From: Bacteroidales bacterium
GTDB taxonomy: Bacteria; Bacteroidota; Bacteroidia; Bacteroidales; Paludibacteraceae
DNA length: 64,000 nt
Reading direction: 5' to 3'
Assembly (NCBI GenBank): GCA_015061185.1
Contig: SUWZ01000002.1
Coordinates: 51,037 to 115,036 of the forward strand
The notes under the pieces: model-generated
Told to the model about the DNA's origin: nothing
The model's database searches: none
The model's input: the letters and a program-made list of their open reading frames with translations, nothing else
Shown: positions 54,611-64,000 of the stretch, one piece after another
Numbering within the stretch: the stretch's first letter is position 1
Layout of the letters: each line of letters opens with the position of its first letter
Made by a program: the position numbers and the translations under genes

Positions 54611-54838
54611 TTTCATTTTGCGGATTTTTTGAATTTATTTCGAGTAGGTTGCAGAGCGAAAGGAGAGCAGTGCGAGTTTTGAGACAGACCAACAGCAAGT
54701 AGCTAAAGGTAACGTCATAAATTATTAAAAAAATTGTCTTAACCTAATTTTAATTAAATCAAAAAATACCGAAAAGTATAGCCACCCACGATTTGTACTT
54801 TCTTAATTATAAACGATGAATTTACAGAACTCACCTTA
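54611..54838 (-). repeat. Family 2 element, inverted, one end lost
   Basis: On the minus strand it reads AAGGTGAGTTCTGTAAATTC ... CTTTTCGGTATTTTTTGATT ... ACTCGCACTGCTCTCCTTTC ... ACTCGAAATAAATTCAAAA, matching 7446-7646 in order with insertions. The far terminal repeat is missing. It fills most of the 315-bp gap between the two secreted-protein genes. Confidence 0.75.
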
Positions 54839-54897
54839 AATATTGTATGCCATAAGAAGCAAAAAGTATTTTGTGGTAAACTTTAGAAAATTCACTT

Positions 54898-55386
54898 TTA
54901 ATGTTTTATGAATTTGAAAGTTTGTTTATCAATGTGGAGAAGATAAGTTCCTTTAGGAATAGAAATAAGATTCAGTTGATGTTTTTGTCCATCAAAAGAT
55001 TGAGATAAAGGAATACTTTTCCCCGTAACATCATAGCATTTTATCTCTATATTTTCATTCTTAGTAGAGATATAGATATAATCTGAGCAAGGGTTAGGAA
55101 AAATAGAAATGTCTAACTTGTCAGATTTTTCGGCAGAACCAGAAGAGGCTTCTATAGTCGAATAATAGAATTTTTTTACATTGGCAAACTCCATTTCGCC
55201 TGAAAATCCTTTCGATGAAATAAAGAGATTTTTTCCGCAATTGGTAGTCTGAGGCGTTTCCGTAAGACTTAAGATTAAATGGTTGGAATCGCTCAATTCA
55301 ACAATAAGACTTCTTACGTCATTCGCAAGTGCAGAATGGGCATACAACGCACATAATGCAATCATTTTGCATAAAAATTTCCACAT
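54898..55386 (-). CDS. Small secreted T9SS cargo protein
   Basis: A 162-residue protein with a signal peptide (KMIALCALYAHSALA), a short ~70-residue beta-rich mature part (LIVELSDSNHLILSL, ISSKGFSGEMEFANVKKFYY) and a type A T9SS sorting domain over the last ~75 residues (SIFPNPCSDYIYIS to DKQTFKFIKH). The mature part resembles the start of other Bacteroidota proteins in which a short strand-rich segment precedes the sorting domain; no enzyme domain. First of the minus-strand run leading to the CotH genes, so co-export is possible. Confidence 0.75.
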   Translation of the reverse strand: MWKFLCKMIALCALYAHSALANDVRSLIVELSDSNHLILSLTETPQTTNCGKNLFISSKGFSGEMEFANVKKFYYSTIEASSGSAEKSDKLDISIFPNPCSDYIYISTKNENIEIKCYDVTGKSIPLSQSFDGQKHQLNLISIPKGTYLLHIDKQTFKFIKH

Positions 55387-55545
55387 AATAGTTATTCGTA
55401 ATAATGGTTTAAAAATTTCTATTGGTGTGAATTTAACTCCACACTCTTACTTCGTTTTGGGGCGAAAGTTACATAAATTTTTTAAATTTTGAAGAATTTT
55501 CAGGAAAATTTAGTTGATAGTCAGCGATATTGTTCTAAATATTTT

Positions 55546-55700
55546 AGAAGTTGTTTAAATTTTATTTCGAGCCTATTTGAGAGAGATTTTTAAATCTATT
55601 TTTAGTCTTCTTTTGCAGAAAATAGTGGACTATTATCAAAAAAGGAGAATAAAAATAGGTTTAAGGTGAGTTCTATAATTTGAGACTCATCTCACGTTTA
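55546..55700 (+). repeat. Family 1 left half joined to a family 2 end
   Basis: 55546-55661 matches the left 116 nt of the 41026 element almost exactly, then switches at TAAGGTGAGTTCTATAATTT (55662 on) to the family 2 left end. The switch point equals the left edge of the family 1 half found at 7647, so the same internal site was interrupted twice. Confidence 0.8.
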
Positions 55701-55801
55701 AAGCTCTCCTCTTTATACATTTTGTATAATTTTGTACTTGTCAATTGACTCTACAATATTTCTATTCAAAAAATTTTTTTTGAAAAAAATGTGAAAAATT
55801 T

Positions 55802-55832
55802 GTTTGATTCAAAAAAAACTTTTGTAGTTTTG
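55802..55832 (+). promoter_or_regulatory. Promoter of the leucine operon
   Basis: TTTG at 55802-55805 and TAGTTTTG at 55825-55832, spaced by 19 nt, match both Bacteroidota promoter boxes. The leader peptide ATG is 29 nt downstream. Confidence 0.8.
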
Positions 55833-55860
55833 CAACGTTTTAGAAAAAGAACAAAAAAGT

Positions 55861-55929
55861 ATGATTCAAAATTATAACATTATTAACATTATTTCATTGC
55901 TGATTATTTTGCGTATGCAGAGTCGGTGA
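55861..55929 (+). CDS. Ile/Leu-rich leader peptide of the leu operon
   Basis: A 22-codon ORF beginning [14 protein letters not shown] and ending RMQSR. Seven residues are Ile and three are Leu, clustered in codons 7-17. It lies between a consensus promoter and a Rho-independent hairpin ahead of leuA. Ribosome stalling at Ile/Leu codons would report branched-chain amino-acid shortage. Confidence 0.85.
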   Translation: MIQNYNIINIISLLIILRMQSR

Positions 55930-56007
55930 GGAATGTGTGTATATTGTTATAAGTAAAAATAGAAAATGTAACCCTTTCTCACTGTCTGTGAGAAAGGGTT
56001 TTTTTAT
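55918..56007 (+). promoter_or_regulatory. Transcription attenuator ahead of leuA
   Basis: The terminator is a perfect 13-bp stem (AACCCTTTCTCAC at 55970-55982, inverse at 55988-56000) with a 5-nt loop and a T-run to 56007. The last part of the leader ORF (CAGAGTCGGTGAG, 55918-55930) can pair instead with CTCACTGTCTG (55978-55988), which would break the terminator. A ribosome that reaches the stop codon masks this segment; one stalled on the Ile/Leu codons leaves it free, so leuACD-cimA-leuB is expressed only on starvation. Inferred from sequence. Confidence 0.82.
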
Positions 56008-56032
56008 TGAATTAAATTTAATTATTAATTTT

Positions 56033-57526
56033 ATGTCAGACAGGTTATTTATTTTTGACACGACATTGCGGGATGGAGAGCAAGTTCCCGGTTGTCAATT
56101 AAGTACGGTCGAAAAGTTGGAAGTAGCTCGCGCATTAGAGTCCCTTGGAGTGGACATTATTGAGGCCGGCTTCCCCATATCGAGTCCGGGTGATTTTAAT
56201 TCAGTTGTTGAAATTTCTAAAGTGGTATCAGAGCCGATAATTTGTGCCCTGACCCGCGGAGTGGAAAGAGATATTGATGTAGCCAATGACGCCTTGAGAT
56301 ATGCCAAAAGGAAACGAATTCATACCGGAATAGGAACGTCTGACCAACATATACGGTATAAATTTAATTCCAATAGAGATGAAATATTAGAAAGAGCCAT
56401 CGCAGCAACAAAATATGCCAAAAGGTATGTAGAGGATGTGGAATTTTATTGCGAAGATGCCGGACGTACAGATAATGAGTATTTAGCAAGAGTGGTGGAA
56501 GCCGTCATTAAAGCCGGTGCAACTGTTGTTAATATTCCTGATACAACGGGCTATTGTTTACCCTCTGAGTTTGGTGCAAAAATTAAATATTTGATGGAAT
56601 ATGTCAACGGAATCGAGAAAGCTATTTTGTCTGTTCACTGCCATAATGATTTGGGAATGGCCACTGCCAATACAATTGCTGCTGTAATGAATGGAGCTCG
56701 ACAAGCCGAAGTTACTATCAATGGCGTTGGTGAACGTGCCGGAAATACTGCTTTGGAAGAGGTGGTTATGGCATTACGTTGTCATAAGGATATAGAAATC
56801 GACACAGCTATCAATTCACAACAAATTTATAATACAAGTCGAATCGTCTCTAATTTGATGAATATGCCGATTCAGATGAACAAAGCAATTGTGGGACGCA
56901 ATGCATTTTCTCACTCTTCCGGAATTCATCAAGATGGAGTTCTAAAAAATATTTCTACCTATGAGATTATTGACCCCAAAGATGTCGGAATTGATAATAA
57001 TTCGATACTTTTAACCGCAAGAAGTGGTAGAGCTGCGTTGAGACATCGTATGCAAGTGTTAGGATTTGTTGTTGATGACAAAAAATTGGATGAAATTTAT
57101 CAATCATTTTTGGCATTGGCAGATAAGAAGAAGGATATTTCGGACGATGATATACGTTTGTTGATGGGAATTGATCGTTCCAAAAACAGGTCGATTGAAA
57201 TTGATTATTTGGAGGTCAAATCGGGAAAAGATGTGGATCATGAAGCAAAATTGGGAATTAAGATTCACGGTGAGTTGAAAGAGGCGGTTGCCAATGGAAA
57301 CGGACCTGTAGATGCTTCAATAAATGCCTTAAAGAGTATTTTGGGGTTAAAGATGACCCTAAAAGAGTTTACAATACAATCTATAAGTAAAGGTAGTAAT
57401 GATGTAGGAAAGGTCCACATGCAAGTAGAGTATGAAGGACGAGTGTATTTTGGATTTGGTGCAAACACCGATATAGTAGAAGCTTCTTTAGAAGCATATA
57501 TAGATGCAGTTAATAAGTTTATTTAA
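56033..57526 (+). CDS. leuA: 2-isopropylmalate synthase
   Basis: A 497-residue protein from the ATG at 56033; the frame continues upstream into the attenuator, but [20 protein letters not shown] is the family start. Motifs: [10 protein letters not shown] with metal Asp, [51 protein letters not shown] (metal His pair), [19 protein letters not shown]. The LeuA C-terminal regulatory domain follows at ~380-497. It condenses acetyl-CoA with 2-ketoisovalerate, the committed leucine step, and is probably feedback-inhibited by leucine. Confidence 0.95.
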   Translation: MSDRLFIFDTTLRDGEQVPGCQLSTVEKLEVARALESLGVDIIEAGFPISSPGDFNSVVEISKVVSEPIICALTRGVERDIDVANDALRYAKRKRIHTGIGTSDQHIRYKFNSNRDEILERAIAATKYAKRYVEDVEFYCEDAGRTDNEYLARVVEAVIKAGATVVNIPDTTGYCLPSEFGAKIKYLMEYVNGIEKAILSVHCHNDLGMATANTIAAVMNGARQAEVTINGVGERAGNTALEEVVMALRCHKDIEIDTAINSQQIYNTSRIVSNLMNMPIQMNKAIVGRNAFSHSSGIHQDGVLKNISTYEIIDPKDVGIDNNSILLTARSGRAALRHRMQVLGFVVDDKKLDEIYQSFLALADKKKDISDDDIRLLMGIDRSKNRSIEIDYLEVKSGKDVDHEAKLGIKIHGELKEAVANGNGPVDASINALKSILGLKMTLKEFTIQSISKGSNDVGKVHMQVEYEGRVYFGFGANTDIVEASLEAYIDAVNKFI

Positions 57527-57531
57527 AAGAT

Positions 57532-58923
57532 ATGAAAACGTTATTTGATAAAATTTGGGATGCTCATGTAGTATCTCAAGTACCGGAGGGTCCAACTCAG
57601 TTATACATTGATCATTTATATGCGCATGAAGTTACATCAGCTCAAGCGTTTCAAGGATTGAGAGATAGAAATTTAAGTGTGTTTCGTCCGCAGCAAGTTA
57701 CCTGCATTCCGGATCACAATGTGCCGTCATTGCATCAGGAGTTACCGATAGCAGAAGAGGCATCAAGAATTCCTGTGGAAACATTGGATAAAAATGCAAA
57801 AGAGTTTGGTGTGGAATATTTTCCTATTGGTCATAAGAAGAATGGTATTATCCATGTGGTGGGACCGGAAAATGGTATAACCCAACCGGGTATGACAATT
57901 GTTTGTGGAGATTCTCACACCTCTACTCATGGAGCCATGGGATGTGTAGCCTTTGGTATTGGTACAAGTGAAGTTGAGATGGTATTGGCAACGCAATGTA
58001 TATTTCAATCTCGACCTAAAACCATGCGTATAACAATAGATGGAGAGTTGAAAAAAGGTGTTTGTGCTAAAGATGTTGCACTTTATATAATTGCCCAAAT
58101 GAGTACAGGAGGAGCAACTGGATATTTTGTGGAATATGCAGGAAGTGTTGTCAGAAATCTCTCTATGGAGGGGCGATTAACGCTTTGTAATCTATCCATC
58201 GAAATGGGGGCAAGAGGAGGAATGATTGCTCCTGATCAAGTTACTTTTGATTATTTGAAAGGAAGGGAATATGCACCTAAAGGAGAAGATTGGGAGCGTT
58301 CTTTAGCTTACTGGAAAACATTGAAAAGTGATGAAGATGCTGTATTTGACAAAGAGATTTATTTTGATGCAAAAGATATTGATCCTCGTATTACCTACGG
58401 AACTAATCCCGGCATGGGAATGGCAATAGACGAGTCGATACCAACCCTTCAAGATATTGATGAGAGTGGAAAAGATTCTTTTGTTAAATCTTTGAAATAT
58501 ATGGATTTTCAACCGGGAGAAAAACTACTTGGCAAACAAATTGACTATGTATTTATGGGTAGTTGCACCAATGGAAGAATAGAGGACTTTCGGTTGTTTG
58601 CCGAATTTGTAAGAGGAAAGAGGAAGGCAGAAAATGTGGTTGCATGGTTAGTTCCCGGATCATGGAAGGTGAAACAACAGATAGAAGAGGAGGGGTTGGA
58701 CAAGATTTTGTCTGAAGCCGGATTTGAGGTTCGTCAGCCAAGTTGTTCTGCTTGTTTGGCGATGAACGAAGATAAAGTTCCTGCAGGAAAATATGCTGTA
58801 TCTACATCCAACAGAAATTTTGAGGGGAGACAAGGTCCCGGTTCACGAACAATTTTGGCAGGACCATTAGTGGCTGCAGCGGCTGCTATATATGGTAAAT
58901 TGGTAGATCCTCGTAATGTCTAA
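57532..58923 (+). CDS. leuC: 3-isopropylmalate dehydratase large subunit
   Basis: A 463-residue aconitase-family protein: [50 protein letters not shown], then the Fe-S cysteines in [15 protein letters not shown] and [15 protein letters not shown]. The ending [20 protein letters not shown] is typical. With LeuD it isomerises 2- to 3-isopropylmalate. It starts 5 nt after leuA. Confidence 0.97.
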   Translation: MKTLFDKIWDAHVVSQVPEGPTQLYIDHLYAHEVTSAQAFQGLRDRNLSVFRPQQVTCIPDHNVPSLHQELPIAEEASRIPVETLDKNAKEFGVEYFPIGHKKNGIIHVVGPENGITQPGMTIVCGDSHTSTHGAMGCVAFGIGTSEVEMVLATQCIFQSRPKTMRITIDGELKKGVCAKDVALYIIAQMSTGGATGYFVEYAGSVVRNLSMEGRLTLCNLSIEMGARGGMIAPDQVTFDYLKGREYAPKGEDWERSLAYWKTLKSDEDAVFDKEIYFDAKDIDPRITYGTNPGMGMAIDESIPTLQDIDESGKDSFVKSLKYMDFQPGEKLLGKQIDYVFMGSCTNGRIEDFRLFAEFVRGKRKAENVVAWLVPGSWKVKQQIEEEGLDKILSEAGFEVRQPSCSACLAMNEDKVPAGKYAVSTSNRNFEGRQGPGSRTILAGPLVAAAAAIYGKLVDPRNV

Positions 58924-58940
58924 TTATAATACTTGAAAAT

Positions 58941-59531
58941 ATGAAACAATTTATAAAACTTACCAGTCGTATTGTTCCACTTCCGATAGAGAATGTGGAT
59001 ACAGATCAAATCATTCCGGCACGTTTTTTGAAAGACACCTCTAAAATAGGCTACAAAAAATATCTTTTCCATGATTGGCGTTTTGATGCGGATGGAAAGC
59101 CTAAGGCTGAGTTTGTATTGAATAATCCCACCTATACGGGAGAGATCCTTTTGGCAGGTAAAAACTTCGGAAGCGGTTCCAGTAGGGAACATGCTGCGTG
59201 GGCAATTGCAGATTATGGTTTTCGAGTAGTGATATCAAGTTATTTTGCTGATATTTTTAAGAATAATGCAATGAACAATGGGGTATTGCCGATAGTTGTT
59301 TCGGAGGCATTTTTAGCGGAACTTTTTGAGACTGTGGGAGAGGATGTTTCTATGACGATAAGTATAGATTTGCCTAACCAAGAAGTAAAAAATAATACAA
59401 CAGGTAATAGCGAGCATTTTGAAATCAATCCTTATAAAAAGGAGTGTTTCTTGAACGGATTTGATGACATTGATTATCTGTTGAGTAAAAAGGATTTAAT
59501 AGAAGAATATGAGCAAAAAAGAGACTTTTAA
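58941..59531 (+). CDS. leuD: 3-isopropylmalate dehydratase small subunit
   Basis: A 196-residue swivel-domain protein: VDTDQIIPARFLK, LFHDWRFDADG and GKNFGSGSSREHAAWAI, then DIFKNNAMNNGVLPI. It completes the LeuCD isomerase. It starts 17 nt after leuC and its end overlaps the next gene by 23 nt. Confidence 0.97.
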   Translation: MKQFIKLTSRIVPLPIENVDTDQIIPARFLKDTSKIGYKKYLFHDWRFDADGKPKAEFVLNNPTYTGEILLAGKNFGSGSSREHAAWAIADYGFRVVISSYFADIFKNNAMNNGVLPIVVSEAFLAELFETVGEDVSMTISIDLPNQEVKNNTTGNSEHFEINPYKKECFLNGFDDIDYLLSKKDLIEEYEQKRDF

Positions 59532-61041
59532 AGTAGAGATTCTTGATACAACTTTGCGCGATGGCGAACAAACTTCAGGTGTCTCATTCTCCTCTGCGGA
59601 GAAGTTGAGTATAGCTCGATTTTTGTTAGATTCGCTAAAAGTAGATCGAGTGGAGGTGGCTTCGGCTCGAGTTTCTGACGGCGAGTTTGAATCGGTTTTG
59701 GAGATTGCAGAGTGGGCGAAGAGTAATGGTTATTTAGAAAAAGTAGAGATCTTAGGTTTTGTAGATGGCGGAAAATCTTTGAAATGGATTCAAGATAGTG
59801 GCTGCAAAGTGGTGAATCTTCTTGCCAAAGGCTCTGCCCGACACGTAGAGCTTCAATTAAGAAAAAGTGTGGAAGAGCATATTCAAGAGGTAAAAGAATC
59901 TATTCTAATGGCTCATGAAATGGGCTTGTTGGTCAATCTCTATTTAGAAGATTGGAGTAACGGAATGACCAATTCCAAGGAGTATATCTTCCAATTTTTA
60001 GATGAGGTGAAGTTATTGCCGGTTGAGCGATTTATGTTGCCTGATACACTTGGTGTACTTAATCCGTTCTCTACATTTGAGTATTGCCAAGAGATGGTGC
60101 AACGCTATCCGTCGTTACGATTTGATTTTCACGCTCATAATGATTATGATTTGGCAGTTGCCAATGTCATGTCTGCCGTTAGAGCCGGTGTACAAGGTAT
60201 TCATACAACGGTCAATGGTTTGGGTGAGCGAGCCGGAAATTCTCCGTTAACAAGCGTTTTGGCAGTTCTGCACGACCAATTGGGAGTAAAAACTACTATT
60301 CAAGAAGATAAAATGTATCAATTGAGTAAATTGGTTGAGATGTATTCGGGGGTACGTATTCCTAACAATAAGCCCATTATTGGAGACAATGTATTTACTC
60401 AATGTGCAGGTGTTCATGCCGATGGTGATTCTAAGTCACACCTCTATTACAACGACTTGATGCCGGAGCGTTTTGGACGTGTGAGGGAATATGCTTTAGG
60501 TAAAATGTCGGGGAAAGCCAATATTCGGAAGAACTTGGAGGCATTGAGCATCAACATAGACGAGGTGTCGATGCTGAAGGTAACCAAACGTATAATCGAG
60601 TTGGGAGACAAGAAACAGTTGGTTACCCCAGAAGAGTTGCCATTTATCGTTTCGGACGTTTTGAAACATCCATTGGGCGACCAAAAAATTAAGATGGTAA
60701 ATTACCTGTTGTCATTGACTTACGGGATTCGTCCTGTGGCCACAATCAAGATTGAAATAGATGGAGAGGTTTATCAGCAAACTGCTGCAGGAGACGGACA
60801 GTATAATGCGTTTACAAAGGCGTTATGGAAGATTTATGATACCCTGAAGAAGCCTATTCCGGAGTTGTTGGACTATGTTGTAATTATACCTCCTGGAGGG
60901 AAAACGGATGCTTTGGTGCATGCCACTATTACATGGAAATTTAAAGATAAAGTGTTTAAAACACACGGTTTGGATCCCGACCAAACAGAGGCGGCTATTC
61001 AGGCTACAATCAAAATGTTAAACTTAATTGAAACAATGTAA
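59509..61041 (+). CDS. cimA: LeuA-family synthase, probable (R)-citramalate synthase
   Basis: A 510-residue second LeuA-like enzyme: [52 protein letters not shown] (metal His pair), [21 protein letters not shown] and a C-terminal allosteric-type domain. In Bacteroidales such a paralogue sits between leuD and leuB and is often called 2-isopropylmalate synthase. The divergent substrate region and the conserved place in the operon fit citramalate synthase, which would feed isoleucine synthesis via LeuCD and LeuB. That would also explain Ile codons in the leader. The specificity is inferred. Confidence 0.72.
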   Translation: MSKKETFKVEILDTTLRDGEQTSGVSFSSAEKLSIARFLLDSLKVDRVEVASARVSDGEFESVLEIAEWAKSNGYLEKVEILGFVDGGKSLKWIQDSGCKVVNLLAKGSARHVELQLRKSVEEHIQEVKESILMAHEMGLLVNLYLEDWSNGMTNSKEYIFQFLDEVKLLPVERFMLPDTLGVLNPFSTFEYCQEMVQRYPSLRFDFHAHNDYDLAVANVMSAVRAGVQGIHTTVNGLGERAGNSPLTSVLAVLHDQLGVKTTIQEDKMYQLSKLVEMYSGVRIPNNKPIIGDNVFTQCAGVHADGDSKSHLYYNDLMPERFGRVREYALGKMSGKANIRKNLEALSINIDEVSMLKVTKRIIELGDKKQLVTPEELPFIVSDVLKHPLGDQKIKMVNYLLSLTYGIRPVATIKIEIDGEVYQQTAAGDGQYNAFTKALWKIYDTLKKPIPELLDYVVIIPPGGKTDALVHATITWKFKDKVFKTHGLDPDQTEAAIQATIKMLNLIETM

Positions 61042-61045
61042 AGTT

Positions 61046-62110
61046 ATGAAAATAGCAGTATTACCCGGCGATGGTATCGGACCGGAAGTTGTTGAGGTTG
61101 CATTGAATGTAACCAAGGAAGTATGTAAAAAATTTGGACATGAATTGTCCTATGAATATGGAATTGTAGGAGCTTGTGCAATTGATAAAACCGGGAATCC
61201 TTATCCCGAAGAGACTCATAAACTGTGTATGGAGTCTGATGCGGTTTTATTTGGTGCAGTGGGAGATCCTCGTTTCGATAATAATCCCAATTCAAAGGTT
61301 CGTCCGGAGCAAGGATTGTTGGCGATGCGTAAAAAATTAGGATTGTATGCCAATATTCGTCCTATTGCTACATTTGATTCATTATTGGATAAATCGCCAT
61401 TGAAAGCAGAGGTGGTCAGAGGTGCCGATTTTGTCTGTATTAGAGAGTTGACCGGCGGAATGTATTTTGGTCGCCCTCAAGGTAGAAGTGAAGATGGAGA
61501 CACAGCTTATGATACCTGTCTGTACACCCGCGAAGAGATAGAACGTATTTTGGACTTAGCTTTCCAATATGCTATGAAAAGAAGAAAACACCTGACGGTG
61601 GTTGATAAAGCGAATGTATTGGCTACTTCACGGTTATGGCGACAAATTGCCAATGAAATGGCTCCTAACTATCCCGAAGTTGAATTGGATTTCCTATTTG
61701 TGGATAATGCAGCCATGCAGATGATACAATGGCCTACTCGTTTTGATGTAATAGTGACTGAGAATATGTTTGGGGATATTCTGACAGATGAAGCTTCTGT
61801 GATTACCGGTTCTATGGGCTTGTTATCTTCGGCTTCTGTCGGTGTTCATACTTCGTTATTTGAGCCTATCCATGGTTCCTATCCGCAAGCAACCGGAAAA
61901 GATATTGCCAATCCGCTTGCAACAGTATTGTCGGCTGCTATGATGTTTGAGTATGCTTTCAATGGCGCAAAAGAGGGGGCTCTTATTCGTGAAGCCGTTG
62001 CCGCATCTATGGAGGCAGGAGTGGTGACAGAAGACCTTGCCAATGGAGGAAAGGCTTATAAAACAAGCGAAGTTGGTGCATGGTTGGTAGATTATATTAT
62101 AAAGGCTTAA
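61046..62110 (+). CDS. leuB: 3-isopropylmalate dehydrogenase
   Basis: A 354-residue protein, starting at the ATG at 61046 ([19 protein letters not shown]); an upstream TTG in frame adds six residues unlike the family. Motifs: [57 protein letters not shown] and [19 protein letters not shown]. It oxidises and decarboxylates 3-isopropylmalate with NAD. Last gene of the operon, followed by a terminator. Confidence 0.97.
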   Translation: MKIAVLPGDGIGPEVVEVALNVTKEVCKKFGHELSYEYGIVGACAIDKTGNPYPEETHKLCMESDAVLFGAVGDPRFDNNPNSKVRPEQGLLAMRKKLGLYANIRPIATFDSLLDKSPLKAEVVRGADFVCIRELTGGMYFGRPQGRSEDGDTAYDTCLYTREEIERILDLAFQYAMKRRKHLTVVDKANVLATSRLWRQIANEMAPNYPEVELDFLFVDNAAMQMIQWPTRFDVIVTENMFGDILTDEASVITGSMGLLSSASVGVHTSLFEPIHGSYPQATGKDIANPLATVLSAAMMFEYAFNGAKEGALIREAVAASMEAGVVTEDLANGGKAYKTSEVGAWLVDYIIKA

Positions 62111-62202
62111 AGGTGTTGTTTGGCAACGAAATAGGAGAGAGAAATGAACAGGGAGATAATGCTGAAATCATTGTTTTTATCTTATAGTAGTTGCCATTAA
62201 TT

Positions 62203-62242
62203 AAAAAGTGTCGTTTCTCGCAGAAAGAGACGACACTTTTTT
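62203..62242 (+). terminator. Terminator of the leucine operon
   Basis: A long stem (AAAAAGTGTCGT ... ACGACACTTTTT, with partly paired TTCTC/AGAGA inside) and a short loop ends in a run of Ts around 62236-62242, ~93 nt after leuB. Confidence 0.75.
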
Positions 62243-62276
62243 AGTTGTTTAATTGTTCATAACGAATCGAAAACGA

Positions 62277-62756
62277 TTATGCTTTTGAGTCTTTTTCCAA
62301 TTTCTCTGATTCTTCTAACTTATCTTTCAACTCTTGTTCGTTGGGTTTGCAGAAGAAAACTAAAAACATTAGTGTAATTCCGGCACAGATCAAAAGCGAG
62401 TTGGAGCCGGCTAAATAGTAAGACAGAAAGAGTGTAACAGATGTCATAATCAAGATGTAAATACGGATAATGAACCACTGTTTTAGATATACAAGCTTTG
62501 CTTCATTACTCACTTCAGAGGGAATGGCAGTTGCTTCTGTCTTCTTTTTATATAATTTTAGTGAGAAAGGGATCGCAACCAACATTATAAGCATGGCAAT
62601 TGATTGTATGATTGTACCCTCTTCTGAATCGAAGATGGGTCCGGAGAGTTGGTGCATATAGTAGAACAGACCACCGAAAATTATAGAAATTGCAATAAAT
62701 CCAAAATAGAGTCTATTCATCACTCTTATCTCTTGTTTTAATAATTTTTCGTCCAT
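62277..62756 (-). CDS. Conserved membrane protein next to recR, unknown function
   Basis: A 159-residue protein with four predicted membrane helices (FGFIAISIIFGGLFYYM, IIQSIAMLIMLVAIPFSL, IYILIMTSVTLFLSYYL, LLICAGITLMFLVFF). A highly charged cytosolic C-tail (NEQELKDKLEESEKLEKDSK) follows. No family motif recognised. It follows recR by 2 nt and is presumably co-transcribed. Confidence 0.75.
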   Translation of the reverse strand: MDEKLLKQEIRVMNRLYFGFIAISIIFGGLFYYMHQLSGPIFDSEEGTIIQSIAMLIMLVAIPFSLKLYKKKTEATAIPSEVSNEAKLVYLKQWFIIRIYILIMTSVTLFLSYYLAGSNSLLICAGITLMFLVFFCKPNEQELKDKLEESEKLEKDSKA

Positions 62757-62758
62757 GA

Positions 62759-63379
62759 TTAATTAATTTTATAAGGTGTTCGATTTATTATTGATCTTCC
62801 TAATGTTATCTCGTCAGCATACTCTAATTCGTTACCAATAGAGATTCCTTTAGCAATAGTACTAATTTCGATGGCAAATTTAGCCAATTTTTTATATAAA
62901 TAAAAATTGGTGGTATCTCCCTCCATTGTAGGACTTAAGGCCAAAATAATTTCTTTGATGTTGCCTGTTTCTGCTCGCTGTATTAGTTGGTCTATAGCCA
63001 AATCTGCCGGACCAATTCCATCCATTGGAGAGATAACTCCGCCTAAAACATGATACAATCCTTTGTATTGTTGCGTGTTTTCTATTGAGAGAACATCGTT
63101 GATATTTTCTACAACGCAAACAGTGGTGGCATCTCTTCGAGTATCTGAACAAATTTGACAAACCTCGGTGTCTGATATGTTATGGCATACGTTGCAATAT
63201 TGAATTTCGTTTCTCAATGCAATAAATGTATTCCCAAAATTCTCTACATCCTCCTTGCTTTGCCTTAGCAGATGGAGTGCCAGACGGAGAGCTGTACGTT
63301 TCCCTATTCCAGGTAATTTGGAAAATTCTTTTACGGCATTCCCTAATAATATCGAGGAAAATTGTGTGTCATTTGTCAT
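62759..63379 (-). CDS. recR: Recombination mediator RecR
   Basis: A 206-residue protein of normal length: N-terminal HhH segment ([19 protein letters not shown]), four-Cys zinc finger ([16 protein letters not shown]), Toprim domain ([30 protein letters not shown]) and the final [19 protein letters not shown]. It works with RecO and RecF to load RecA on single-stranded gaps. It overlaps the upstream gene by 4 nt. Confidence 0.96.
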   Translation of the reverse strand: MTNDTQFSSILLGNAVKEFSKLPGIGKRTALRLALHLLRQSKEDVENFGNTFIALRNEIQYCNVCHNISDTEVCQICSDTRRDATTVCVVENINDVLSIENTQQYKGLYHVLGGVISPMDGIGPADLAIDQLIQRAETGNIKEIILALSPTMEGDTTNFYLYKKLAKFAIEISTIAKGISIGNELEYADEITLGRSIINRTPYKIN

Positions 63380-63831
63380 AATTGTAACATTTCAAAAGTG
63401 GGAATTTCTTTTAAAAACAGATATTTTTGTTCCTCATAATTTATCTTACAACAATAGTGAGATATACCATTGGATACAATAAGGTAGTTAACTTTTAACT
63501 TAAAGTTATAGGTGGCAATTTGATCAAATGTTTCTTGCGTAATTGTTACGTTGGGTGCTTTGTACTCCGCAATTAACAATGGTTTTGAATTTTGATCGAA
63601 AACTACTGTGTCACACCGTTTTTTCATTTGGTTGAGTTCAACAGTAACCTCATTTCCAATCCAACTTTGAGGGAATTTTTTTTCATGAATTAAAAATTGA
63701 ACCATGTTTTGGCGTACCCACTCTTCAGGTGTTAAAGGGACATATTTTCGACGGCAAGAGTCAAAAATCAGTCGCTTATTTTCTGTCGATTTTACTTTGA
63801 ACGAATATTTCGGAAAATTTAGTTGAAACAT
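63376..63831 (-). CDS. HsdR N-terminal-like (PD-(D/E)XK fold) protein
   Basis: A 151-residue protein resembling the N-terminal nuclease-fold domain of type I restriction Hsd[21 protein letters not shown], then the core [20 protein letters not shown] with Asp and Glu-x-Lys in the right spacing, and [21 protein letters not shown]. No helicase part follows and no hsdM or hsdS is near, so it is not an R-M system. This stand-alone form is common in Bacteroidota next to recR. A DNA-processing role is inference. The 3' of its start is an AT-rich 169-bp spacer running to the window end, with a partial family 2-like piece at ~63895. Confidence 0.8.
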   Translation of the reverse strand: MFQLNFPKYSFKVKSTENKRLIFDSCRRKYVPLTPEEWVRQNMVQFLIHEKKFPQSWIGNEVTVELNQMKKRCDTVVFDQNSKPLLIAEYKAPNVTITQETFDQIATYNFKLKVNYLIVSNGISHYCCKINYEEQKYLFLKEIPTFEMLQL

Positions 63832-64000
63832 TTTTAACTAAGTTATTTACCATTCCTAAATCGTTACAAAAGTAGTAAAATTCTGTTGTTTTTCCTATAA
63901 ATTCACCATTTATAGTGTAGAATGTACACGGCTCTTTCATTTAAAATCTCTTGTTCATGTTCTTTTTATCCATATTTTATAGGCCAATCTAACTATGTGA

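Noticed and set aside
63376..63831. Possible type I restriction system
   Set aside because: Only an HsdR-N-like domain without helicase, hsdM or hsdS; it is an orphan next to recR.

Overview
The window looks like chromosomal DNA of a low-GC, probably anaerobic and fibre-degrading member of the Bacteroidales (phylum Bacteroidota). The evidence is in the sequence. Upstream regions carry Bacteroidota-type promoters (TAnnTTTG at -7, sometimes with TTTG about 19 nt upstream). Several secreted proteins end in type IX secretion (T9SS, Por) sorting domains. There are family proteins typical of the phylum: a DUF4834-like protein, a Bacteroides-type serine palmitoyltransferase and myo-inositol-phosphate synthase, a FtsB/DivIC + UvrD pair, and leuA-leuC-leuD-cimA-like-leuB. 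Shine-Dalgarno sites are generally weak.

Layout. 1-2.5 kb: 3' part of a secreted GH74 xyloglucanase. 2.6-12.5 kb: a small kinase-like protein, then minus-strand genes including serine palmitoyltransferase, inositol-phosphate synthase, a CapA-like lipoprotein, a GH5 lipoprotein, and a tight four-gene operon (ATP-grasp, CDP-alcohol phosphotransferase, flippase-like membrane protein, HAD phosphatase). Together these suggest inositol-containing sphingolipid or phospholipid synthesis. 12.7-13.1 kb: a frameshifted Rhs remnant. 13-28 kb: mostly housekeeping (M23 peptidase, alaS, hisA, hisI, ftsE, metF, gpmI, rsmF, a PhnP-like hydrolase). 28.5-29 kb: an AlaX-like editing protein. 29.1-35.9 kb: a six-gene, translationally coupled operon (PqqD-like protein, ATP-grasp ligase, group IV PLP decarboxylase with a RiPP-leader-like tail, a urea-transporter/M23 fusion, an outer-membrane barrel protein, a TPR protein). 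I judge this the best candidate for an undescribed system. 36-45 kb: divIC, uvrD, nspC, an FKBP, a Cys-rich protein + radical SAM pair, tRNA-Gly, tRNA-Leu, a lipoprotein, catalase. 44.8-55.4 kb: minus-strand secreted-protein region (GH53 galactanase, GH5 + carbohydrate-binding cellulase, two CotH-family proteins with three CotH domains, a small T9SS cargo). 55.8-62.1 kb: the leucine operon behind an Ile/Leu-rich leader peptide and a textbook attenuator. 62.3-63.8 kb: membrane protein, recR and an HsdR-N-like nuclease-fold protein.

Intergenic space is occupied by at least two families of small inverted-repeat elements. One is 193 bp, with three full-length copies and several fragments. The other is about 200 bp and has AAGGTGAGTTCTATAAATT ends. 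No transposase gene, CRISPR array, rRNA or replication origin was seen. All functional calls are from reading translated sequence and motifs; no database search was run.
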